Assembly (NCBI RefSeq): GCF_964019385.1
Contig: NC_088646.1
Span: 42,033,908 to 42,097,907, forward strand
DNA from: Sycon ciliatum
Lineage: Eukaryota > Porifera > Calcarea > Leucosolenida > Sycettidae
DNA: 64,000 nt
Direction: 5' to 3'
The number at the start of each line of letters is the position of its first letter. Within the stretch, counting starts at the first letter, position 1. Positions 37,704 to 48,163 of the stretch are shown one piece after another. A program made the position numbers and the translations under genes. The notes under the pieces are model-generated. The model saw only the letters and a program-made list of their open reading frames with translations. It had not been told where the DNA came from and ran no database searches.

Positions 37704-37764
37704 GCGTCGTACTAGTACGACGCACATGAGTTGCATGCCCCACGGCCGTCGTACTAGTACGACG
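37704..37764. repeat. Two perfect palindromes around GTACTAGTAC
   Basis: A 20-bp palindrome (GCGTCGTACTAGTACGACGC, 37704-37723) and an 18-bp version at 37747-37764, 43 bp apart, just inside the left arm of the foldback element. They could be transposase-binding sites; that is a guess. Confidence 0.85.
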
Positions 37765-38425
37765 CGCGCTGTACACTGTACACTGAACCTGCATCTCAGT
37801 CGTGGGGTCCGTGTTGAGTCCATAGTGACTTGTTCAAACTATCGTAACTCACTCAATACTTGGTCGATTCTCACAATCGAAACATGTATCTGCAAGAGAA
37901 AACTCTCAGCTGGCGATAGAAACAATTGCCGAAGCGATGTGACTACCGGTTGTTGAGATATGCGACTCGACACGGCAAATTTCAACTCGATTTTTTTGCG
38001 CAGTCTGCAGAACGCGTATTTTCCATCATGGATCATTTGTGCGCTACCTGCTGCCATGGAAACAATATTCAAATGATGGTAGTGGATCCCGTGAGTCCTC
38101 ACAAAAAAATTGAGCTCGATACGAGCAAGGAGACCGAAATGGCAGCTGAATATTTGAGCTTGGTTAGTCTTGGCCGTGCTCAAGTCTGTCGAGCGCGTGG
38201 ATGAAGTTTGCCAGACTGTAGCACGGGGTTTTGGTTTCGCTCCGAGCTAGGTTTGACACCAGTTTGTCACACGTCTCAAGACCTTTCCAGGAAGCTCAAG
38301 ATCGTGGAATTCGTCCAAGGGAAGGTAAAGTTATCGATCCTTGAGCAGCTAGTACTTTCATGGGAAAATGCGACTTTTACAGGTGTTGTCGTGGGGCGCG
38401 CTCAGGTAGCGTCGTGCTAAAGAGG

Positions 38426-38868
38426 TTATAAAAGCAAGGATGACCGCGATTGGCCCATATGTTGTAGTCTTTTGGACGCTGAGTCGACTGGTTTTGGTCC
38501 GAAAAGGCTGCGATGCAGCGTTCCTCCTTTATTCCCAATCGAACATGGTTGAACAAGTGGTCACGTGCTCCTGCGTACACCAGTCAGCTGGTCACCGTGC
38601 CTGCAGGGTACAACTTACTAGCCTGTTTGACCTTTTTTTGGGTGCAGTCCTGTCACTGGAGTTGAACCTTGGTGTGAAAGTTGTCGCCTGCTGGCGTGGT
38701 GACCAGGTGATTTGGGCACCCAGGAGCACGTGACCACTTGTTCAACCATGTTCGATTGGGAATAAAGGAGGAACGCTGCATCGCAGCCTTTTCGGACCAA
38801 AACCAGTCGACTCAGCGTCCAAAAGACTACAACATATGGGCCAATCGCGGTCATCCTTGCTTTTATAA
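38426..38868. mobile_element. Inner foldback element with 148-bp inverted repeats
   Basis: Arms 38426-38573 and 38721-38868 appear to be perfect inverted repeats starting TTATAAAAGCAAGG, around a spacer of about 147 bp. Part of each arm (the CTGAGTCGACTGGTTTTGGT segment) is homologous to the outer arms, so inner and outer elements are relatives. No coding content. Confidence 0.78.
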
Positions 38869-39502
38869 GAACGAAACGGCGCTTTTAGTGAGATTTTGCA
38901 TACAAATCCCCATCTAGTAGGGCGCAGTCACCCAGTTTCGGTGGAAGTGCGCGAGTTCGATTGGGATTCAAGTAGGAAGGGAGCGTCTCAGCTTTCTCGG
39001 ACCAAGACCATTCGACTCAGCACCCCGAGGACCACGACTGGTGAAATTTTAATTTTTGCCTTAACTTCCCCTTTAAAGAGTATGGACGTTATGTACGCAG
39101 GGTAAGTCGTTAGTGTTATGCCATGCCTCGACTTTCCCAACACATCTCAAGTGATGACGTAATCGCATAACACCAATACATGTATGTCTACATCCACCCT
39201 TTTGTACCACACGAGCGGAGAGATGCATATTTACCTAGGTAATGTAAAACCGGAAAATTTCGGTGGAGATATATTTTGGTAACTTCGGTGCGGGTAATTT
39301 TAGCCTAAAATAAAACGCACCGAAAATGCATGCCTGCAATACGGAAGACTGATTTACCGAAATGTTCGCGCCAACGAACCGTTGACTTTTGGGAAATGCC
39401 GAAAATACTACACCACTGAAAATTCCCGGTTTCACAGTACATACACGACCACGCCATGCACTGTTCTGCAAATGTCAAACCAGCTGTATGAACCAGCATA
39501 GC

Positions 39503-39823
39503 TCATCTCCATGGAGACAAAGAACACTGCAGAACGCAAACCTTTTTGGTCAGAAAGACTTCCGTATACACTGGCCCTGCGACGGCTGCTGGTAGCGATG
39601 CTGCTCGAGCTTCTTCCTCCGACTGGAACACAGGAGTGGTTGCACTTGTTCCAGCCGATGACACACTCGCGTCAGTGATTGGAGTGGTGGCGGATTTGTA
39701 AGCGGCGGTGACAGTGGTTGACTTGGGAGTGGCGGCCAGGTTGGTGTTGGGTGTGCTGACCATGCTGGTGGTTGCAGCAGCGGTCATCAAATCATCCTCT
39801 CCAGCATCGTTGGCAAGACAGAG
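39503..39823 (-). CDS. Receptor gene, last cytoplasmic exon seen
   Basis: Acceptor TTCTTTCAG, then a phase-0 exon open to a stop at 39503. It encodes about 106 residues: an acidic start (NDAGEDDLM), a long Ser/Thr/Ala-rich stretch, and a tyrosine motif GPVYTEVF near the end. VYTEV resembles SH2-binding immunoreceptor-type motifs (Y-x-x-V) but lacks the hydrophobic residue two before Tyr. A weak GT after LTKK could be a donor, so the true end is uncertain. I see no poly(A) signal close downstream. Confidence 0.6.
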   Translation of the reverse strand, partial: LCLANDAGEDDLMTAAATTSMVSTPNTNLAATPKSTTVTAAYKSATTPITDASVSSAGTSATTPVFQSEEEARAASLPAAVAGPVYTEVFLTKKVCVLQCSLSPWR

Positions 39824-39939
39824 CTGAAAGAATAGCAAAAGGCGGGCAATGTTTACAAACTCGGATGGAGAGCCGAGGATTAAAATTTTAATAGAAACGA
39901 CCCAAAGTTCCCAAGCTACCCGTAGTTATCCAACACTGG

Positions 39940-40168
39940 CAATCATAAGCATGATATGGATGAGTCATAAGCATGATATGGATGAGTCATAAGCATGATA
40001 TGGATGAGTCATAAGCATGATATGGATGAGTCATAAGCATGATATGGATGAGTCATAAGCATGATATGGATGAGTCATAAGCATGATATGGATGAGTCAT
40101 AAGCATGATATGGATGAGTCATAAGCATGATATGGATGAGTCATAAGCATGATATGGATGAGTCATTA
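39940..40168. repeat. 22-bp minisatellite, about 10 units, in a receptor intron
   Basis: Nearly identical units of GAGTCATAAGCATGATATGGAT. Confidence 0.95.
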
Positions 40169-40239
40169 CATACAACAGTTAGCACAATGATGATTGCTGT
40201 CGTACTGACATTCAACCACCTGACGTTCATGAGGCAGAT

Positions 40240-40500
40240 TTGGTCGTGTGATAGATTAGATCATGCGACCACTAAGGTCGAGTGAAAGGTTAGGTCATGT
40301 GACAGCTAAAGTCATGTGACAGCTAAAGTCATGTGGTAGCTTACTAGTAGGTCAGTTGACATATTAGGACATCAATAGGTCATGCGACAGCTAAGGTCAT
40401 GTGACAGGGTAGGTCATGCGACAGGGTAGGTCACGTGACAGGGTAGGTCATGTGACAAGGTAGGTCATGCGACAGCTAATATCATGTGACAGGGTAAGTC
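40240..40500. repeat. Cluster of GTCATGTGAC-type motifs in a receptor intron
   Basis: About ten degenerate copies of GGTCATGTGACAG, including GTCACGTGAC and GTCATGCGAC variants, spaced about 17-20 bp. The core is an E-box/M-box-like palindrome. This could be a decayed minisatellite or a real cluster of bHLH-zip sites. Confidence 0.75.
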
Positions 40501-40512
40501 GCATACACTTAC

Positions 40513-40596
40513 GTCATGTGGAGCCATATAATCATTGTCGGCTGCACGTTCAACAGCGGCATCTGGGATCCTGTTGGGGCGATGAAGAGACAGCTC
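40513..40596 (-). CDS. Receptor gene, cytoplasmic exon (phase 0-0)
   Basis: 28 codons between a GTGTTCAG acceptor and a GTAAGT donor. It encodes a basic start (LHRPNR) and DNDYMAPHD. YMAP looks like an SH2-binding tyrosine site (Y-M-x-P). The short exon length and clean splice signals support it. Confidence 0.7.
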
Positions 40597-41013
40597 CTGA
40601 ACACACCACACCACAACACAGTAGAGTAGCAAGCACATGAAACAAAGATCATAAAGGGTTTGCTGCCTTCAAAGAGAATAAATAGCAAGCAGATTTTCGA
40701 CTTCGTCGCCAGATGACGTGTACTTGAATTTTCGCGATTCATGTTGTCGCTGCTCAATCAAACTATGTTCTAAAGCAGAGAACTTCACACCACTGGACAG
40801 CTGAGTTCAAAACCTTTCCAGTGGTGGATTGTTTGTAAAAGATCTTCCGCAAATCACCGGAGTTATGAGTGCTTGTACAATGATTAATACACTGCATAGA
40901 AATAGATCGAGATATCTTGTCATCTGGCGCCCGGGTCACTTTACAAAGCGACATATCTCATCATCAGCAATGTTAGGGTTACCAGACACTGAGGAACACT
41001 AACATACCAGTAC

Positions 41014-41166
41014 CTCATTGCCAGAGCCAGGTGGAGTTGCCATGGCACCCGTAGATGATGGCACAGTGCTGGTAGGGTGTGCTGTGAGCTCTATATTGTC
41101 GTAGTTGTGACCCTGGGATGTATGCAGTGCTGATGGCTGAGCACTGCTAGCGGCTGCAGTAGATTC
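41014..41166 (-). CDS. Receptor gene, cytoplasmic exon (phase 0-0)
   Basis: 51 codons between acceptor ATACAG and donor GTACTG. Ser/Thr/Pro-rich with HNYDNIELTAH. YDNIEL is a tyrosine motif of the Y-x-x-I/L type used in endocytic sorting or SH2 binding. Confidence 0.68.
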
Positions 41167-41169
41167 CTG

Positions 41170-41405
41170 TATAAACACACACCACACGCAAACACACACA
41201 CCACACGCAAACACACACACCACACGCACACACACAAACACACACACCAGGCAAACACACACACACACACACACACACAAACAAACACACACACCACGCA
41301 AATACACACACACACACACACACACACCACACGCAAACACCACACGCACACACCACGCAAACACACACCACGCAAACACACACCATGCAAACACACGCAA
41401 CGCGA
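41170..41405. repeat. CA-rich repeat in a receptor intron
   Basis: Imperfect repeat of ACACACACCACACGCAAACA. Long frames read from it are low-complexity Cys/Val artefacts. A pure (GT)n tract follows at 41630-41710, and a poly(G) run at 41789-41807. Confidence 0.9.
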
Positions 41406-41629
41406 AACACACCGAGAAAGTGTTACATATTGCAGTGTAAGTACAGAGGCAGAGAACTGAGGAGGATGTGTACAAAACAAGGCCGGTCGAGGTGGCTCGA
41501 AGCAGAGTGCTCAATGCACAAACGTGCAGAGCAGTACACACACACAACGGAGGCGAAAGGCTGTGTAGCTGTAATTTCAAGTTTCACACATTTCAGCGAT
41601 CATCGCCAGGAGCGTAGCTGGTCCCCCTT

Positions 41630-41701
<72 letters not shown>

Positions 41702-41895
41702 GTGTGTGCAAGGCCGCATAGGTGTAGGATGGCTGGTGCATGTCATTCATGGTCATTATGTGCATGCTGAACCTAGGTCGAAATTTTAGGGGGGGGGGGG
41801 GGGGGGGCTACGGGCCTGTTACACAATGACATTTGACATTTAGGACATTCAGGACATTCAGGATATTCAGGACATTCAGGAGGATGCGTATGTAC

Positions 41896-42017
41896 CTGAG
41901 TGGAGTTGGTGGCTGTAACCGATGAACTAGAACCATGCTTGACAGACTGGTAACGCATCCCGGTGCCAGATGTAGGTCTGTTGTTTGCTGACCTCTCACC
42001 TGCAGCTTCCAGAGCTC
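41896..42017 (-). CDS. Receptor gene, juxtamembrane cytoplasmic exon (phase 1-0)
   Basis: 122 bp between acceptor AATGCAG and donor GTACAT. It encodes GALEAAGERSANNRPTSG... followed by MRYQSVKHGSSSS. It joins in frame to the transmembrane exon upstream (phase 1) and to the phase-0 exon downstream. Confidence 0.68.
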
Positions 42018-42024
42018 CTGCATT

Positions 42025-42225
42025 GAACACACACACACACACACGCACACACACACGCACACACACACGCACCAACAAGTAAGAAAACACATAGACACAA
42101 ATACAGACGCACACACACACACACACATGCATGCACACACACACACACACACGCACACACCAACAAGTAAGAAAACACATAGACACAAATACAGACGCAC
42201 ACACACACACACACATGCATGCACA
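42025..42225. repeat. CA-rich tandem duplication of about 84 bp in a receptor intron
   Basis: Two copies of a CA-rich unit with the insert ACCAACAAGTAAGAAAACAC. Confidence 0.9.
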
Positions 42226-42345
42226 AGGTTACAGTACTGCTGAGTCACCTCTGCAATAGCAAAGAAGACGTGGTTACAAGCGACCGTTGACGTGTGCATA
42301 GTGTGCATACGCATACATAGTGTATCCATCCCAGTGCTTGCTCAC

Positions 42346-42579
42346 CTGATCTCTGATGCTGGAGACTAACTCCATCCTTGTTATGATGTACCACCACCAT
42401 CAGGCAGACTATGAGAACGAGTGCGGCCAATAGTACTGCAACGCCAACGCCAATATACAGACCAACCATGCTGGCTTTCGCCGGTGGGGCAACATCAGTT
42501 CCGCTTGGCGAGGAACTGATCATAGATGGTTGTGATCCTTCACTGCTCGGTGATGGCTTACCGTCTGACGACGAAGAAG
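42346..42579 (-). CDS. Receptor gene, transmembrane exon (phase 1-1)
   Basis: 234 bp between acceptor CCTTATATAG and donor GTGAGC. About 38 Ser/Pro-rich residues form a stalk, then a hydrophobic segment GLYIGVGVAVLLAALVLIVC of about 24 residues, then HHNKDG, a charged inside-facing boundary. This is a type I single-pass topology, with the Ser/Pro stalk outside. It links the extracellular modules to the tyrosine-bearing tail. Confidence 0.78.
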
Positions 42580-43444
42580 CTATATAAGGAAAACAGTGAG
42601 ACACAGCGGCGTGTAAAAAAGCGATGAGGTGATAACTGTTTCAGAATTACGAACAAGAGGACGAGCTGAATCGACACGTGTGATGGCTTTACTGTACATG
42701 GAAGAATAAACGAATCTTGCAAGTAAACTACTAAGGCTATGATGGACAATCAAACAATAAATGATTTCCCAACATTTCCGGATCAGAACACAGTAAGCGG
42801 GAATTACCGGAGCATACTGCCGCATCTCCCACCATCATGCCTTCGGGAGCTGCTCCTTTCAGACATTGCATTTTGACAGCTGGGGCAGTGCAACAGCCAA
42901 TAGTGCCACCACATACACGCCGCCCCCCCCCCCCCCCCCCTCCCTCTCCCCTTTCAGGACATTCTCCTTTGTGTCACTACTGCACACTAGCTGTGTGTAT
43001 TTGTATTAATGGATTATCCCCAGGCCTTAGCCAAATTCGAGGGAGTCTCCGTCGACAGCTTATGAAGAAGAAAAAGCCAAAAAGATAGTAAATAACGGAA
43101 AAGGATAGAAAAGACACGGGCGATAGTAATTTAACCCAGCGCTCTATGACAAGGCTTCTCCAAGTGGAATGAATCGTAACACCTGCTCAGCTGCCTGTCA
43201 GCCTGCATGTGAGTGAGTGAGTGAGTACATGGGCAATACCGGCTCTGTTACATGTCACCATGGAAACGCAGTTTGAATATCTACCAGCTGGTATTGTCCT
43301 TCAACGCTCATTGCCGCCAAACACCTTCTTCATAGGCGGTAGCCATAACAGTTAGTACGCTACGCATTTACAATTTACATTCACGTGCTCTGTGACTGCC
43401 TTGTATTCACGGTTACTTCCGTGTGTTCATTGTAAGTGCATGTT

Positions 43445-43985
43445 CATGCATATTGTACTGTACATACATTCTGACTGCAGTGTCTATTGTACTGTACATA
43501 CATTCTGACTACAGTGTCTATTATACTGTACATACATTCTGACTACAGTGTCTATTGTACTGTACATACATTCTGACTACAGTGTCTATTGTACTGTACA
43601 TACATTCTGACTGCAGTGTCTATTGTACTGTACATACATTCTGACTGCAGTGTCTATTGTACTGTACATACATTCTGACTGCAGTGTCTATTGTACTGTA
43701 CATACATTCTGACTGCAGTGTCTATTGTACTGTACATACATTCTGACTACAGTGTCTATTATACTGTACATACATTCTGACTGCAGTGTCTATTATACTG
43801 TACATACATTCTGACTGCAGTGTCTATTGTACTGTACATACACTCTGACTGCAGTGTCTATTATACTGTACATACATTCTGACTGCAGTGTCTATTGTAC
43901 TGTACATACATTCTGACTGCAGTGTCTATTGTACGGTACATACATTCTGACTGCAGTGTCTATTGTACTGTACATGCACTCTCGG
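43445..43985. repeat. 34-bp minisatellite, about 16 units
   Basis: Units built on TGTACTGTACATACATTCTG and GACTGCAGTGTCTAT with few substitutions, in the intron between the transmembrane exon and the B exon. Confidence 0.95.
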
Positions 43986-44273
43986 ACTACACTGCTACTT
44001 CTGCAGAGGCGTTCTGACAGCAATAAATCTACTCCAAGTGTTGTATTATGTACTCCGAGTGCCGTATATGTATCCCAGAGAGCCATATCTCTTGTATACA
44101 CATTGTGCCCTCCGTAAATACACCATGTCTGTTGTAAATATATCGCATCCTCTCTGTTATTACATCACATGTGTGATATGCACCTGTCTCACATTCATTG
44201 GTACTGGGATATGTAGAGAAGGACGGTAGACAGAAAGGCATATTAGCTAAACATAAACACACTGAATACTTAC

Positions 44274-44618
44274 CATTGTTACCTGGCATGCTGGTCATCC
44301 GAGGTACAGTGGTAGTTGGTCTTGGATAAACTGTGTATAGAACAGGTATACTAAGTAGTGTAGAATTGTGTGGAGACAGGGCAAACTCGTACAGGCCATC
44401 CTTGAACGGGACTGACTCATTGAACACACTGTAACTACAGGTGTCTGACTGGTTTGTACTAGGAATGTTAACGCACTCGACTTTGTACGGCCGAAACCAA
44501 ACACTTAAGTTGACCAGGTAGCTGCGGAGATGGTCTGTGGGAAGGATATTATTCGAGCTGTTGTTCACCATGAAGAATTCGGAGCGATTCTCGGCCAGCT
44601 CTGCTGCAACAGTGTCAG
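44274..44618 (-). CDS. Receptor gene, extracellular exon B (phase 1-1)
   Basis: 345 bp (115 codons) between acceptor TTGCGCCACAG and donor GTAAGT. Several N-glycosylation sequons (NNSSN, NLSVW, NQSDT, NESVP, HNSTL) and two Cys suggest a secreted or extracellular fold. I do not recognise the domain. A paralogous exon, spliced in the same phase, is at 55983-56330. The end (TTTVPRM) is a Thr/Pro linker. Confidence 0.78.
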
Positions 44619-44647
44619 CTGTGGCGCAAAAGAAAGAAATGGAAGAT

Positions 44648-44763
44648 AGATAGATAGATAGATAGATAGATGGATAGATAGATAGATGGATAGATAGATA
44701 GATAGATAGAGAGAGTGAGTGAGTGAGTGAGTGAGAGAGAGAGAGAGAGAGAGACGAAGAGAT

Positions 44764-44853
<90 letters not shown>
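44648..44853. repeat. (GATA)n and (GA)n microsatellite in a receptor intron
   Basis: GATA repeats pass into a long GA tract. An equivalent GA tract lies at the matching place in the duplicated segment (59868-59964). Confidence 0.95.
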
Positions 44854-44856
<3 letters not shown>

Positions 44857-44951
44857 TTGCTTTCGTGAGGGGGTTAGTTATTTAAAACATGACTGGAGAC
44901 AAGCTTTTAGCTCTCTGAACTGATTACTGCTTGCATCGAAAGTCTTGGGAA

Positions 44952-45021
<70 letters not shown>

Positions 45022-45060
45022 GCACGTCAACATGAATAAATACACACGCGCGTATCTCAC

Positions 45061-45276
45061 CAAGAGATTCGGAAAATGTGTAGATGATCCGCTCAGCAGA
45101 TCTGATGGCAAATTTCCCTTCTGGTAAAGACAGATTAGCCAGCAGGTAAAGTGTATTCTGTGTGAACACACGGTGCACCCTCCACTCTGAATCAATCAAG
45201 CTGAAAACAGTGACGTTTGAACTCCCAAACCCTTCGCCAGTAACGTACATATTTAGCTTGTCGACGATGGATTCAC
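45061..45276 (-). CDS. Receptor gene, extracellular exon C (phase 1-1)
   Basis: 216 bp (72 codons) between acceptor CTTTGTACAG and donor GTGAGA. It encodes ESIVDKLNMYVTGEGFG..., a beta-rich-looking segment with NVT and NLS sequons. It splices in frame to exon B. No domain is recognised. The paralogue at 60892-61107 has the same length and phase. Confidence 0.78.
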
Positions 45277-45589
45277 CTGTACAAAGGGCAGTCCAGAGCA
45301 TTACAATCCGTCATGTGATTAGGTGAGTATTACCTGTACACAGTTGTGGTATTGAACAGAATGATCAAATAACAGGATGAATTTCATTATTCGTGGAGTG
45401 AATGGATATTCGAGTAATTGCAGGAACTGGCAGAAATCGAGAAATAATCATGGGGTATACATTTGCAGATTGTGCACTCAAAGTGCAGGCATGCTCCACA
45501 TGCATATTCACATACAAACAGTTGCATGGGGCATGACACGAACAGCTACTGTCTGCACAAGATCTCCTTAGCATCTGATGAGTCTCTGC

Positions 45590-45626
45590 AGCATAGCGCA
45601 GTGCTGTTGATGCACTGCGCTATGCG
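45590..45626. repeat. Short hairpin in duplicated receptor intron
   Basis: A 14-bp perfect inverted repeat (GCATAGCGCAGTGC) with a short loop; the same hairpin occurs at about 63925-63960 in the duplicated segment. Confidence 0.8.
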
Positions 45627-45659
45627 TGTAGCTGGACAACACTCTTGACTTGTGGGGGC

Positions 45660-47180
45660 CAGCTTCCACTCAATGCACTGCTCAGCCTTCCCTATAGAGG
45701 GTATTACCTGATCAGTTGATACGCTTTGGCAAAGTGGCAGCACAGCGCTGCACTTGCACTAGCAATTGAAGCTGCATACATAGCGGGGGTGACCGTGAGG
45801 TTGGCAGGGGAAACAAACTGTTCACCCATTTTGTCCGTGTTCCATTATTGCACTGTCATACAAAATAGAACGTACGTGCGCAGCGAGGACCCGGAATGGA
45901 ACATGTGGCGGCACTTTCGTCGCGTGAACCCAAAAATTGAATTATACAAGTAGGGTGGTGCATTATCAGAGTAAGGGAGTAAGGGAAGGGGGGGGGGGGA
46001 GAGCGCTGCCCCCCCCCCCCCCCTTCTCTAGAACTCTGAAATATCACCAGAGCTAAGCAGAGTGATCCCGGCAGCAAACAGAGACCCTCAAGTACCTTCA
46101 TCGGCTGGATATGTGCTGACGAGCTTAGTAAGCAACAAATATAAACTGAAGATAGAGGACGTACTGTAGCATAGGCGGCAGATTAAACCCAATTGACATG
46201 CTCGTGCACTAGAAATAGCAATAAATCATCAGCAACAAACATCGCATTCCGCATTGTACTCTTTGCAAAACCAGTGTCCAGGCTTTCTAAATGCCATTAA
46301 ATCTTCCACACTGTTTCGCCAGTGTTAACATCATGGCCACCTCGATGTGACTACTCCCCAGTTTGCCTGTTTTTCACGTCAGTCTGTATACACCCTGATC
46401 AAGCAGTCAAGGTATACCAGGCTTGGTCTGCAATAGAACACAAGTTTTCATATCCTGGGAATTGGTCAGTCAAACAGAATGAGAATGTGTTAGGATGAGA
46501 CCATATCACTTACAGCTGTGTGCGGGTGTGCTGATAAAATAACCGGGTCTACACACACACCGGTCTTCACCAGGTACCGCCAACAAGTTGTAAATGCTAT
46601 TGCAGTACCCTGTAGCAATGAACACAGAAGCACATTAAACTGCAACAATGAACAGAGAAGCATATTACACTGCAGAAAAAAACAACAAATATACTGCTGT
46701 CTGGGTTGACAACACTGGTAACACCAATTGAGCAGTGCCCGTATTGACAGAATTTGAACTTGCTCTACATACTATTGTGATAGCATGTCTCCTATCGACG
46801 GAATTCTACAGTCAGTGATGTTGTGCAAAGCAGACCATGATATCTGTTCGAATACACACACAGAGTCAATAGTATTGTCTTAGGAGCCGGTGAAATAGTT
46901 TTTTGTCGTCCCTGGAATGAACATCTTTCATTTGAGGGCAGGTGGTTTCAGCTAAAATCTCAAGTCGACTGACGATGTTCATTCATATCAATTTACATGC
47001 TATTTTCGTCGTCCAGCATAGAAAGCTGTGTTCATTTTGGAGGGTGGGGAGGGGTCCGAGTACAAAGTGAACCATATTCGTTTCAAGGACGACTAAAAAC
47101 TATCACTCTGATCAATGTGATAGAAAACAACTACTCAGATTGCTGAGTCCATTGTGTGTGGAAATCCTGAGCAGAATTTA
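45660..47180. other. Receptor intron without recognised genes
   Basis: Contains a G run and a C run (45988-46022) and no ORF I can support. Frames here are short and lack motifs. Confidence 0.6.
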
Positions 47181-47233
47181 TCACACGCATACATAGAGTA
47201 CGTCACTTGATGCTAGCAGAGCGGGGCACTTAC

Positions 47234-47545
47234 AGGATACGCAGATTGTGGGACGTGCCGCGGTGCAGGAGTCTTGATGTGTTGTGTTAGTAGATGGTCG
47301 GTAGGTAGTGCAATGAGACCCATTAGTGGCGTTGGTGTATACCGGTATGTAGCTGACGTTGTTGTCATGCAAGACTTGCGATGTGTTCAGCAGTTTTGAG
47401 GCACAGCTGAGTTGCTGCCCGTCTGTAGACAATGGCCGACCACCATATTGTTGATAGCACGTCTGGTTTGCATGATCTGCTGAGAATGAGATGCTATGGT
47501 ATGTATACATGTGTGAGTCACACACTATAGAAGCTGCTTGTGTAT
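47234..47545 (-). CDS. Receptor gene, C-type-lectin-like exon (phase 1-1)
   Basis: 312 bp (104 codons) between acceptor TTTGTGGCTGTAG and donor GTAAGT. Six cysteines, six N-glycosylation sequons, a YHSISFSADHANQTC start and a GGRPLS stretch followed by a closing RPTICVS. This recalls the first alpha-helix Cys, the GG-R/L-A/S segment and the terminal PFICE of C-type lectin-like domains. The central WND and EPN motifs are absent, so sugar binding is not implied. The fold call is tentative; the exon call is firmer. Confidence 0.62.
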
Positions 47546-47615
47546 CTACAGCCACAAACAAGAGTAGAACGGATATCCAATCATGTCGTCTCAGACAGTG
47601 ACATACTTCACGCAG

Positions 47616-48058
47616 TGTTCCAACTAAATGCACTGCAGCAATCAGTAAAGAACCTACATTACGAAAGGTACGAAGACTGTAAACTAAAACAACTAACTTC
47701 AAGAACATGAGAACAAAGGAAGATATAGAAAACGAGCACGGCAGGACAGTGTGTAGATTACTAAACTATTCATGCTCGGATATGGTACGATGCACATAGA
47801 GAGTGTGCTCAGGTTACACACTCAGACATGAATGGTGACAACATGTGAATGCATAAGGCCGGGGCATAGAAAGGTCAAACACTGACCTGGATTGGACATC
47901 CGTAACAGTGGTCAGCTACGGCTAGGCTATAGCATACAATGCATGTAACAGCCATGAATGAGTCTCAGTCGACCTACCAAGCATGACCAGCACTAATGCA
48001 CTGGACTACAACTATCAAAACAAAAGAAAGACCGGAATATTCTAGAACAAATCTAACA
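47616..48058 (-). repeat. BEL-2 3' LTR
   Basis: 443 bp, matching 54414-54856 with two differences (near 47709 and 47828). Confidence 0.93.
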
Positions 48059-48070
48059 TACCTCCCTCAC
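48059..48070 (-). promoter_or_regulatory. BEL-2 polypurine tract
   Basis: Minus strand GTGAGGGAGGTA directly before the 3' LTR. Confidence 0.75.
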
Positions 48071-48163
48071 GAACGAAGAGTGATAACAGCATCTGAGTGA
48101 GTCTAAGAAAAGAAAGTGCAAATAACGTAGCAATGAAGTGAACCAACAGACTGCAAGTAGTGT

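Larger units (their letters stand above)
37482..39072. mobile_element. Foldback-type element with terminal inverted repeats of about 205 bp
   Basis: The left arm (about 37482-37689) and right arm (about 38869-39072) are near-perfect inverted repeats. TTAA flanks both ends (37478-37481 and 39073-39076), a piggyBac-like target duplication. The interior has no transposase. A second, related foldback element (38426-38868) sits against the right arm. Confidence 0.75.

Noticed and set aside
43445..43985. CRISPR-like regular repeat array
   Set aside because: Units are contiguous with no unique spacers and the genome is animal; it is a minisatellite. The same applies to 39940-40168.
45555..45590. 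Hammerhead-like CTGATGAG next to the intron hairpin (and the copy near 63905)
   Set aside because: No downstream GAAA core; the adjacent inverted repeat is a simple hairpin.
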